Notes: generated by a model from the sequence alone, not told the origin. 8,030 nt of DNA from Candidatus Sulfotelmatobacter sp. (GCA_030045935.1 JASIEN010000232.1:1-8030), one strand, 5' to 3'. Counted from the stretch's first letter, positions 1-6,413 are shown. Numbers and translations: made by a program.

Positions 1-42
1 CGCCGCGATCAGGACTCGGATTAGTTTTCTGTTTTACCCCGT

Positions 43-67
43 CTCCCCTGTGCCCTCTGTGGTTATC
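43..67 (-). repeat. Dispersed short intergenic repeat, copy 1 (inverted)
   Basis: Read on the minus strand, positions 64 down to 45 give AACCAC-AG-AGGGCAC-AG-GGG. The same 20-nt arrangement appears on the plus strand at 3165-3184 with 16 of 20 identical bases. The motif has an internal near-repeat of 9-10 nt (CCACAGAGGG / CACAGGGG). I recall motifs of this type (CCACAGAGGACACAGAGG and CCACCAAGGACACGAAGG) as very common intergenic sequences in Acidobacteria and other environmental genomes, usually near gene ends. That is recall, not a database result. The bases before it (1-40) may be the 3' end of an upstream gene, but no frame can be supported. Confidence 0.55.
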
Positions 68-96
68 TGACGCCAAATTGCACGCTATAGGTGTTC

Positions 97-102
97 TATA
101 AT
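97..102 (+). promoter_or_regulatory. Putative uvrA promoter, -10 box TATAAT
   Basis: A perfect TATAAT lies 69 bp before the uvrA ATG and is the only strong -10 match in the leader. The only -35-like hexamer nearby, TTGCAC at 78-83, is 13 bp away, which is too short for a normal sigma-70 spacer; at 16-18 bp the sequence is poor (AAATTG or CAAATT). A start site near 109 would give a leader of about 63 nt without a clear Shine-Dalgarno sequence. A small hairpin, GGTC-GCC-GACC at 151-161, ends 10 nt before the start codon. No operator resembling a known LexA box was seen. Confidence 0.45.
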
Positions 103-171
103 AGAGGATTCGGCCACCACCTCTGATCCGTCCAGTGCCGCTCCAGACGCGGTCGCCGACCCGTTTATCCG

Positions 172-3165
172 ATGTCAGAGTCCCTTTCCACCGAAGGCAT
201 CAAGGTTCGCGGAGCCCGTGTGCACAACCTCAAAAACATCGATTTTGAGGTGCCACACAACACGCTCACCGTGGTCACCGGAGTCTCCGGCTCGGGCAAA
301 TCTTCCCTGGCCTTCGACACCATTTATGCTGAGGGCCAGCGACGCTATGTCGAATCGCTGTCGGCGTATGCGCGGCAGTTTCTGGAGCGCATCGAGAAGC
401 CCGAAGTCGATTCGATTGAAGGCATCGCGCCTGCAGTAGCCATCCGACAGAAAAACACAACACGCAATCCCCGCTCGACCGTGGCGACGGCAACCGAGAT
501 TTACGACTACCTGCGCCTGTTATTTGCGCGTATCGGCCGAACCTATTGCGTGAAGTGCGGTCAGGAAGTAAAGAAAGACACGGTCGACGAAGTCGCCGAT
601 GCGATTCTTGCGTTACCACCGGAGACTCGACTGCAAGTTCTGTTTCCTGTGCAGTCTGCTGCAACGACCGCGCAGGAAACACACAAGAAACCGCGCAGGT
701 CAAAGAAATCCGCCGAACAAACGGGACTCACCGACCAGCTCAAGACTCGGCTGTTCGACCTCCGCAAGGCGGGCTTCAACCGGCTGTATCAATCAGGTCA
801 GGTTTTCGAGTTCTCCACGCCGGAGTCGCTGCTCGACATCCGTTTTGATGAACCAGTTTATGTGCTGGTCGATCGGTTCACAGTTTCTCCCGAGTCCCGC
901 TCGCGCATTGTCGATGCCGTAGAAACTGCATATCGCGAGGCGGGTGAGGTTATTTTCGAAGTCTTCGGTGAACCCACCGAGGTGGACAAGAGTGTCCGCC
1001 CCACACTCCGTTTCGCGCGGCGCTTCGAGTGCAAGCAATGCGATCTGCGCTATGAGGAGCCTGAGCCGCGCCTATTCTCATTCAACAACCCCTACGGTGC
1101 CTGCCCTAAATGCCAGGGATTCGGCAATACCATCGACTTCGACCTCAATCTCGTCATTCCCGACCCCATGAAGTCCCTGGGCGAAGGCGCAATCGACCCC
1201 TGGAACAAGCCAAAATATCGCTCGCTGTTCAACGAGATGAAGCGCTTCGCCAAACAAAACGACATTCCGCTGGACGTTCCCTGGGTGCAGCTCGACGCAG
1301 ATCAGCAGGATTTAATTGTCAACGGTGACGATGATTTTCTGGGTGTACGTGGATTCTTTCAGTATCTCGAGCGCAAGAAATACAAGTTGCATATACGCGT
1401 GTTCCTGAGTCGATATCGTGGATACGCAATATGCCCCGAATGCCACGGCTCGCGCCTCCGTTTGGAGGCACGCCAGGTCAAAATCAACGGCAAGAATCTT
1501 TGTGAAGTCTGCTCTATGACTGTCGAAGACGCCGCAGCATTTTTCGCTGGCGTGCGACTCGATTCCGAAGAAGCCGAGATTGCCGAGCGGCTGTTGCAGG
1601 AAATCCGCGAGCGCCTTCGGTTTCTGAATGATGTGGGCCTCGAATACCTCACGCTGGATCGATTGTCATCGACTTTGTCGGGCGGCGAAGCGCAGCGCAT
1701 TCAGCTTGCCACCGCTTTGGGATCGCGGCTGGTGGGAACCCTTTATGTGCTCGATGAACCCTCGATCGGCCTGCATGCCCGCGACACGCATCGCCTCATC
1801 AATATTCTCCGTGATCTTCGCGATCTGGGAAATACGATTCTTGTCGTCGAGCATGATCCCGATATCATGCGCACAGCCGACCGCATTCTCGATCTCGGCC
1901 CCGGTGCCGGAGAGAATGGCGGCCAGCTCGTAGCCGCAGGAACGTATGATGAGATTCTGCATAATCCCGCGTCTCTAACTGGACGTTATCTCGCCGATGA
2001 TCTTCGCATCCAGGTGCCGGCAGTCCGCCGCCAACCCGGCAGTCAGCAAATCAGAATTAAAGGAGTACGCGCAAATAATCTCAAGGGTGTCGACATCTGC
2101 GTTCCGCTCGGAATGCTGGTCGCCATTACCGGAGTCTCCGGCTCGGGCAAATCGACATTGTTGCATCAAGTTTTATATCAGGCGCTGGCAGAGGCCAAGA
2201 AGCAGCCGACCAGCCCCGCCGGTGCCGCGACCTGGGAAAGCTTGATCGGCGATCAATACATCGACGAGGTTGTGCTTGTCGATCAGTCGCCGATCGGGCG
2301 CACACCCCGCTCAAATCCAGTAACTTACATCAAGGCGTTCGATGCCATCCGCGATCTGTTCGCTTCCCTGCCCGAAGCCAAGAAACGGGGATTCGGATCC
2401 GGCCATTTTTCCTTCAACATTCCCGGCGGCCGCTGTGAAACCTGCCAGGGTGACGGCACAGTCACAGTCGAAATGCAGTTTCTCGCCGATGTGGAACTGA
2501 TCTGCGAAGAGTGTAAAGGCACGCGGTACAAGCCCCAGGTACTCGAGGTCCGTTATCACGGCAAGAACATTCACGAAGTGTTGAATCTGACCGTGAAGGA
2601 AGCGCTGAGATTTTTTGCCGAAGTCCCAAAAATCACCGAAAAGCTGCGCGTGCTGGATGAAGTCGGCCTGGGTTATCTCCGGCTGGGGCAATCGGCGACA
2701 ACGCTTTCCGGTGGAGAAGCGCAGCGCATGAAGCTGGCAGCGCATCTGCAGCCCGCTGCCCGCGAAATTGGTCGGCCTAGCGCATCTTCCAATGACGAAT
2801 CCCGCCGTCGGCGCCGCCGGCTTTACATTTTCGATGAACCCACGACCGGGCTGCATTTCGACGACGTCAGCAAACTTTTAGCGGCCTTCCGCCGTCTGAT
2901 TGACGCAGGGGGATCAGTTCTTGTCATCGAACACAATCTCGAAGTGATCAAGACTGCGGACTGGGTCATTGATCTTGGTCCCGAGGGCGGGTCGCGAGGC
3001 GGAAAGATCGTTGGAGTCGGACCGCCTGAGGCCATCGCTAAACTGCCCGGATCGTATACCGGCAAATATCTGACTCGCGTTTTGAACGGCAACGGCGGGG
3101 GCAGGTCAAGCGCGAGCTCGCGTTCCAGCGGAGCCAAGAAAATCCTGGTTCCCCAAGAGCAATGA
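172..3165 (+). CDS. uvrA: UvrA, excinuclease ABC subunit A
   Basis: UvrA is the DNA-damage sensor of nucleotide excision repair. As a dimer it loads UvrB on lesions using two ABC-type ATPase modules. Seen here: Walker A1 GVSGSGKSS (about 37-45), the UvrB-binding and insertion regions, a zinc module C287/C290/C311/C314, CPECHGSR (421-428), signature 1 LSGGEAQR (502-509) and Walker B1 LDEPSIGLH (527-535). The second half has Walker A2 GVSGSGKST (653-661), DQSPIGRTPRSNP (704-716), zinc module C755/C758/C778/C781, signature 2 LSGGEAQR (845-852) and Walker B2 FDEPTTGLH (887-895). At 997 aa it is longer than the usual 940 or so. The extra length is a basic stretch near 163-186, an insert at about 860-883 ending in six Arg, and a Gly/Ser-rich tail after 970. 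ATG 172 is the first start after an in-frame TGA at 124-126; no strong Shine-Dalgarno sequence precedes it. All catalytic motifs look intact. Confidence 0.98.
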   Translation: MSESLSTEGIKVRGARVHNLKNIDFEVPHNTLTVVTGVSGSGKSSLAFDTIYAEGQRRYVESLSAYARQFLERIEKPEVDSIEGIAPAVAIRQKNTTRNPRSTVATATEIYDYLRLLFARIGRTYCVKCGQEVKKDTVDEVADAILALPPETRLQVLFPVQSAATTAQETHKKPRRSKKSAEQTGLTDQLKTRLFDLRKAGFNRLYQSGQVFEFSTPESLLDIRFDEPVYVLVDRFTVSPESRSRIVDAVETAYREAGEVIFEVFGEPTEVDKSVRPTLRFARRFECKQCDLRYEEPEPRLFSFNNPYGACPKCQGFGNTIDFDLNLVIPDPMKSLGEGAIDPWNKPKYRSLFNEMKRFAKQNDIPLDVPWVQLDADQQDLIVNGDDDFLGVRGFFQYLERKKYKLHIRVFLSRYRGYAICPECHGSRLRLEARQVKINGKNLCEVCSMTVEDAAAFFAGVRLDSEEAEIAERLLQEIRERLRFLNDVGLEYLTLDRLSSTLSGGEAQRIQLATALGSRLVGTLYVLDEPSIGLHARDTHRLINILRDLRDLGNTILVVEHDPDIMRTADRILDLGPGAGENGGQLVAAGTYDEILHNPASLTGRYLADDLRIQVPAVRRQPGSQQIRIKGVRANNLKGVDICVPLGMLVAITGVSGSGKSTLLHQVLYQALAEAKKQPTSPAGAATWESLIGDQYIDEVVLVDQSPIGRTPRSNPVTYIKAFDAIRDLFASLPEAKKRGFGSGHFSFNIPGGRCETCQGDGTVTVEMQFLADVELICEECKGTRYKPQVLEVRYHGKNIHEVLNLTVKEALRFFAEVPKITEKLRVLDEVGLGYLRLGQSATTLSGGEAQRMKLAAHLQPAAREIGRPSASSNDESRRRRRRLYIFDEPTTGLHFDDVSKLLAAFRRLIDAGGSVLVIEHNLEVIKTADWVIDLGPEGGSRGGKIVGVGPPEAIAKLPGSYTGKYLTRVLNGNGGGRSSASSRSSGAKKILVPQEQ
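277..302 (+). repeat. 26-bp exact direct repeat, copy A (Walker A1 codons)
   Basis: This stretch is identical base for base to 2128-2153. Both copies encode TGVSGSGKS, the P-loop of the two ATPase modules of UvrA, in the same frame 1851 bp (617 codons) apart. The flanking bases differ at once on both sides. Other paired motifs in the gene keep shorter identity; for example the LSGGEAQR codons share 14 nt. Confidence 0.9.
2128..2153 (+). repeat. 26-bp exact direct repeat, copy B (Walker A2 codons)
   Basis: This is the second copy of the repeat at 277-302, in the codons of the second UvrA P-loop. All synonymous positions match the first copy (ACC GGA GTC TCC GGC TCG GGC AAA TC). Confidence 0.9.
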
Positions 3166-3184
3166 ACCACCAAGGGCACGAGGG
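3165..3184 (+). repeat. Dispersed short repeat, copy 2, at the uvrA stop
   Basis: AACCAC-CA-AGGGCAC-GA-GGG begins on the last base of the uvrA TGA stop. It matches the inverted copy at 45-64 in 16 of 20 positions. Two copies in opposite orientation therefore bracket uvrA. Translating this copy gives the NHQGHEG peptide, which I take to be an artefact of the repeat and not part of the mature downstream protein. Confidence 0.55.
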
Positions 3185-3194
3185 TTCGCGAAGA

Positions 3195-4574
3195 ATGAAT
3201 CTGCCTGGATTTCCTTCTCGGTCTCTCGTGTATTTTTTGGTTTCTCTTCTTTCCGCATACGCCTGCGTCGCTCAGGAAGGCTCGTCTCCCCAGCAACCTA
3301 ATGCCCAGCCTCAGGGTGAATCCTCCTCGCATTCCCATCACTCCGGCCATCACGTTCAGGTCGAAACCGAAGAAGATACGCAACCTAAAGAACTCACTGA
3401 GGCCGAGGCATCCATTGACAAACACGATTACGCCTCAGCTGAATCTGTGCTCCGTAAATTCGTTGACCGCAATCCCGACAACTACGTTGCCTGGTTTGAT
3501 CTGGGCTTCGTGGAGAATGCCCTCGGCAAGGTGGACGATTCAATTGTCGCCTACCGCAAGTCGGTGGCGGCTAAGCCCGATGTATTCGAATCGAACCTGA
3601 ATCTGGGCCTGCAACTGGCGAAGGTCGGATCGCCTGAAGCTGAGCAATTCCTGCGCGCGGCGACGCAACTGAAACCGACCGCGCACACCGATGAGGGTCA
3701 ATATCGCGCCTGGCTGTCGCTCGGGCAGGTCGTTGCCAAATCGAACCCTGACAAGGCCCTTGCTGATTATCGCCACGCCGCCTCTCTTCAACCTCACGAG
3801 GCTGAGCCGCATGTCTCCGCGGGCATCTTGCTTGAAAGCCAAAACAAGTTCGCCGATGCCGAACAGGAATACAAGCAGGTCTTGGCCCTGGACCCAAAGT
3901 CCGATGACGCCATCACCGGCCTGGCGAACATTTACATGCGTGGCCACAAATTCTCTGAGGCGGAAGATTATCTCCGCAGAGCGCTCGCCTTGCATCCCGA
4001 TTCGGCTCCTCTCCACATTCAGTTGGCGCGGGTACTCGCCGCCGAAGGCAAGAATGACGCCGCCCTGTCTGAAATGGAAGGCGGAATCAAGCTCGCGCCG
4101 GGCGATGAAACTGCGCTGCGTGAACTGGCCGATCTCTATGCCACCACCGGGAAAAGTGATCTCGCCGAAGGAATTCACCGCAAACTGCTCACCACACATC
4201 CAAACGATCCCGAGTTACATCGCGAATTAGGTCAGGATCTGCTTCGCCAAACGAAATTCGCGCAGGCCAAGCAGGAGTTCTTAACCGCACTGCAACTGAA
4301 CCCGAATTTTCCTGAAGCGTACTTCGATCTCGCGTTCACAGCGAGCAAATTGAACGAATACCCGGTGGTAATTAAGGCGTTGGATGCGCGCCTCAAGTTC
4401 CAGCCCGAGAATGCCATTACATATTTTCTGCGCGCCTCGGCATATGATCACCTGAAAGATTTCAAGAAGGCGGCCGCAAACTATCGGCTCTTCTTAAAGA
4501 CGGCAAATGGGAAGTATCCTGATCAGGAGTGGCAGGCGCAGCACCGGCTGCTTGCCATCGAACCCAAGAAATAA
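3195..4574 (+). CDS. Exported TPR-repeat protein with His-rich N-terminal stretch
   Basis: This is a 459-aa protein built almost wholly of tetratricopeptide repeats, a protein-protein interaction scaffold. Residues 1-26 look like a signal peptide (hydrophobic core LVYFLVSLLSAYA, likely cleavage after CVA-26), so it probably acts in the periplasm. Residues 27-65 are a Gln/Ser/Glu-rich linker with HSHHSGHH at 46-53. About ten TPRs follow: the repeat-ending prolines fall at 94, 128, 161, 200, 234, 268, 302, 336, 370 and 404, with an exact 34-residue period from 200 to 404. The start is a choice. An in-frame ATG at 3162 overlaps the uvrA stop (ATGA) but would add 11 residues encoded by a dispersed repeat in front of the signal peptide. 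ATG 3195 gives a clean signal peptide and has GAGGG 10 nt upstream. The gene is probably cotranscribed with uvrA and with the two genes after it. No enzymatic domain is visible and the specific role is unknown. Confidence 0.88.
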   Translation: MNLPGFPSRSLVYFLVSLLSAYACVAQEGSSPQQPNAQPQGESSSHSHHSGHHVQVETEEDTQPKELTEAEASIDKHDYASAESVLRKFVDRNPDNYVAWFDLGFVENALGKVDDSIVAYRKSVAAKPDVFESNLNLGLQLAKVGSPEAEQFLRAATQLKPTAHTDEGQYRAWLSLGQVVAKSNPDKALADYRHAASLQPHEAEPHVSAGILLESQNKFADAEQEYKQVLALDPKSDDAITGLANIYMRGHKFSEAEDYLRRALALHPDSAPLHIQLARVLAAEGKNDAALSEMEGGIKLAPGDETALRELADLYATTGKSDLAEGIHRKLLTTHPNDPELHRELGQDLLRQTKFAQAKQEFLTALQLNPNFPEAYFDLAFTASKLNEYPVVIKALDARLKFQPENAITYFLRASAYDHLKDFKKAAANYRLFLKTANGKYPDQEWQAQHRLLAIEPKK

Positions 4575-4579
4575 AGCCC

Positions 4580-5044
4580 ATGCCGTTACCCAAGACATTC
4601 CGATTTTTGGCGGGTACAATCGTTGCGGGCTTAATGCTCTGCCCACCGGCGGCGGCCGACAGCCACCAACCCAGCCTCGAAGATCTGAAAGCTAGAATTG
4701 CGAAAGCGGCGGTTTCCGACCGTCCCCCCTTGTGTCTTCAGCTTTCGGAAATGCAACTGAACGCTGCTGGCCGATATTTCGCCCTGGGCGACGGTGACCA
4801 GGCAAAGGCCGCTTTGACCGATGTGGCGGCCTTCGCCGAACTGGCCCGGGACTATTCCATTCAATCGCACAAGCACGAGAAGCAGAGTGAGATTGGCGTC
4901 CGCAAAATGGTCCGCAAGCTCAACGACCTTAAGCACACGGTTACGCTCGAAGATCAGCCGCAGATCGACGACACCATCAACCGGCTGCAACGGGTCCGCG
5001 ATGATCTGCTCGCCGCCATGTTTCCCAAAGGCAACAAAAAATGA
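4580..5044 (+). CDS. Small exported helical protein, unknown function (A)
   Basis: This is a 154-aa protein that I do not recognise. Residues 1-26 form a typical signal peptide (basic MPLPKTFRF, hydrophobic LAGTIVAGLML, then PAAA before D27), so secretion to the periplasm is likely. The rest is charged and looks mostly alpha-helical, with a single Cys at 52 in the mature part. A helical-hairpin arrangement seems likely: about 50-68, 72-115, then 124-147. The start lies 5 nt after the TPR stop, and the gene's TGA overlaps the next ATG (ATGA), which implies translational coupling. Reading further upstream in this frame would put the start inside the TPR gene and spoil the signal peptide. It shares a faint pattern with the next protein (R48; F85-A86 and R108-K109 against R48; F86-A87 and R108-K109). 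Confidence 0.8.
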   Translation: MPLPKTFRFLAGTIVAGLMLCPPAAADSHQPSLEDLKARIAKAAVSDRPPLCLQLSEMQLNAAGRYFALGDGDQAKAALTDVAAFAELARDYSIQSHKHEKQSEIGVRKMVRKLNDLKHTVTLEDQPQIDDTINRLQRVRDDLLAAMFPKGNKK

Positions 5045-5604
5045 CAACGTCTTTCGCACGTTCCTTAACTCTTTGTGCCATGATTCTGGCCGCTCTGGTG
5101 TCACGCGCCCAGCATCGCAACGATCCGCTTACGCCTCAGGAAATCGACCAGATTCGCGATTCGAGCTGGGAGCCACAGCAGCGCCTGACGCTCTACGTAA
5201 AGTTCGCCCGCGCCCGGCTCGAGGCGCTCGAGCAGTTGCGCAATGACCCCAAGGTGAAAGACCGCGCCCAGCAGACCCACGACAAGCTCGATGACTTCGC
5301 CCGTATTTATGACGAGTTAAATGACAACATCGATACCTACGTCGAGCGCAGGGACGACATTCGCAAGCCGCTAAAAACGATTATCGGCGCGGATACAGAA
5401 TTTCAAGCCAAGCTGCGGGCGCTGAAGGATGCCACCGGAGTCACGCCCGATGAAGCCCGCGAATACGAATTCGTTTTGTCGAGTGCCCTTGAGACTGTCG
5501 ACACCTCTGCCGACGACCATCGAAAGCTGCTCGCAGATCAGGAAGAAGCGGCCAAGCATCGAAAAAAGCCCGACTCGAAGCAGTCCGCCAGCCGGAACGA
5601 GTGA
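5041..5604 (+). CDS. Small exported helical protein, unknown function (B)
   Basis: This is a 187-aa protein that I do not recognise. Residues 1-23 look like a signal peptide (MTTSFARS, then LTLCAMILAALV, cleavage likely after SRA-23). The mature part is highly charged and helical (about 43-66, 70-100, 103-130, 135-171) and ends in a Lys/Ser-rich tail. Its ATG overlaps the stop of the preceding gene by 4 nt, so coupled translation and a shared function are likely. The segment LDDFARIY...RRDDIRKPL (83-111) resembles the equivalent region of its neighbour, which suggests an old duplication. No catalytic motif or metal site is evident. It is the last gene of the tight cluster; a gap of 100 bp follows. 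Confidence 0.8.
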   Translation: MTTSFARSLTLCAMILAALVSRAQHRNDPLTPQEIDQIRDSSWEPQQRLTLYVKFARARLEALEQLRNDPKVKDRAQQTHDKLDDFARIYDELNDNIDTYVERRDDIRKPLKTIIGADTEFQAKLRALKDATGVTPDEAREYEFVLSSALETVDTSADDHRKLLADQEEAAKHRKKPDSKQSASRNE

Positions 5605-5620
5605 AGCATGTCTTTTGGAT

Positions 5621-5655
5621 GGGCTGTACTTTCAGCGCTAGGGTAAGAAAGGCCC
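5621..5655 (+). other. Possible hairpin in the gap after the exported-protein cluster
   Basis: GGGC (5621-5624) and CTTTC (5629-5633) can pair with GAAAG (5647-5651) and GCCC (5652-5655), leaving a 4-nt bulge and a 13-nt loop. No T-run follows, so it is not a standard intrinsic terminator. It could be a transcript-end structure or chance. Confidence 0.2.
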
Positions 5656-5687
5656 CGCTTCCGTATGTAACTCGGTTATCCCTCCGT

Positions 5688-5695
5688 GCTAATCT
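5688..5695 (+). promoter_or_regulatory. Possible -10-like element before the SprT-like gene
   Basis: GCTAATCT sits 9 nt before the GTG start. A similar octamer, GCTAGACT, lies 6 nt before the ATG at 7760. If TAATCT acts as a -10 box, the transcript would begin about 0-5 nt before the start codon, giving a leaderless or nearly leaderless mRNA. This fits the absence of a Shine-Dalgarno sequence. No good -35 box is seen. Confidence 0.25.
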
Positions 5696-5704
5696 AACTT
5701 CACC

Positions 5705-6391
5705 GTGCGTTCTGGGCTTCTCGAGATCTTCCACGACGAACACCGCAACTTGCGGCCTGTCGCCAATCTGCCTGAGGTAAAGGTAGAGTTCTTCGCCTTC
5801 GCCAACGTCAACAACACCATTCGCCTGCGCGACGGACGCCTGCTGGTACGCCTCTCCGATCTTCTCGAAGGCGCTCCCGACAATGTGGTGCGCGCGATAG
5901 CTCATATACTGCTGGCAAAGATGTACCGCAAGCCGATCGATCGCGGCCAAGCCGCTCGTTATCGTAAATATGTTGGCAGCCACGAAGTGGTCAGCAAGAC
6001 GCATCTGGTTCGCCGGATGCGCGGCCGCAAGCGCTTCGATTCTCCTCGAGGCCGGATCTACGATCTCGACGCCATCTTTGAAGACCTGAACCGCCGCTTT
6101 TTTCACGGCCTGATGTGCCGTCCGCGTATGAGCTGGAGTCCTACGCGAACCCGCCGCATTCTGGGGCACTACGATCCCGCGCATAACGCCATCATCATCA
6201 GCCGCATCTTCGACCATCCTTTGGTACCGCGCTACGCCGTCGAGTACATCGTCTATCACGAGATGCTGCACCTGAAGCATCCCGTCAAGTTGCGCGGCAG
6301 CCGGCGTTGCGTGCATTCCAGCGAGTTTCAAGCCGAAGAAAAACTGTTCCCGGAGCGCGAACGTGCGGAAGCCTGGTTAAAGAGGTTGTGA
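5705..6391 (+). CDS. SprT-like zinc metalloprotease
   Basis: This is a 228-aa protein with the zinc-protease signature HEMLH at 185-189 (two His ligands and catalytic Glu186) and a likely third ligand, His204, in RCVHSSEF. This arrangement, preceded by YDLDAIFEDLNRRFF (119-133) and a core strand ILGHYDP...AIIISRIFD, fits the SprT-like (Spartan/WSS1-related) fold. Eukaryotic relatives cut proteins crosslinked to DNA; the bacterial members are largely uncharacterised, so substrate and role are inferred only. No signal peptide is present, so it is cytoplasmic. The first 110 residues are Arg-rich and not recognisable. The C-terminal zinc ribbon of some SprT proteins is absent. GTG 5705 is the only usable start: an in-frame TAA lies at 5690-5692, and no ATG, GTG or TTG comes soon after 5705. 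Overlapping minus-strand reading frames are shadows. Confidence 0.85.
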   Translation: MRSGLLEIFHDEHRNLRPVANLPEVKVEFFAFANVNNTIRLRDGRLLVRLSDLLEGAPDNVVRAIAHILLAKMYRKPIDRGQAARYRKYVGSHEVVSKTHLVRRMRGRKRFDSPRGRIYDLDAIFEDLNRRFFHGLMCRPRMSWSPTRTRRILGHYDPAHNAIIISRIFDHPLVPRYAVEYIVYHEMLHLKHPVKLRGSRRCVHSSEFQAEEKLFPERERAEAWLKRL

Positions 6392-6413
6392 ATCGTTGCC
6401 CGCCTTTTTTTAG

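Noticed and set aside
1..70. 3' end of an upstream plus-strand gene (stop TAG at 22-24, or TGA at 68-70 reading through the repeat)
   Set aside because: There are too few codons to support either frame, and the second would translate a known repeat type.
78..83. TTGCAC as the -35 box of uvrA
   Set aside because: The spacing to TATAAT is 13 bp, too short for a sigma-70 promoter. The same spacing problem affects TTGCAC at 7729-7734.
61..171. SOS (LexA) box before uvrA
   Set aside because: I looked for CTGT-N8-ACAG, GAAC..GTTC and GTTC-N7-GTTC patterns. Only a lone GTTC at 93-96 and CTATA near-repeats were seen, not a convincing operator.
2311..2856. Minus-strand reading frame of 181 codons
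   Set aside because: It is antisense to the second ATPase half of uvrA, which is intact and conserved.
3301..3600. Alternative plus-strand frame of 99 codons inside the TPR gene
   Set aside because: It is a shadow of the TPR frame, which has clear 34-residue periodicity; the shadow product shows no pattern.
5441..6331. Long minus-strand reading frame (296 codons)
   Set aside because: It overlaps the SprT-like gene with its HEMLH motif and the end of the preceding exported-protein gene. Its product is low-complexity Ala/Val/Asp without any recognisable motif. It is the usual antisense shadow in GC-rich DNA.
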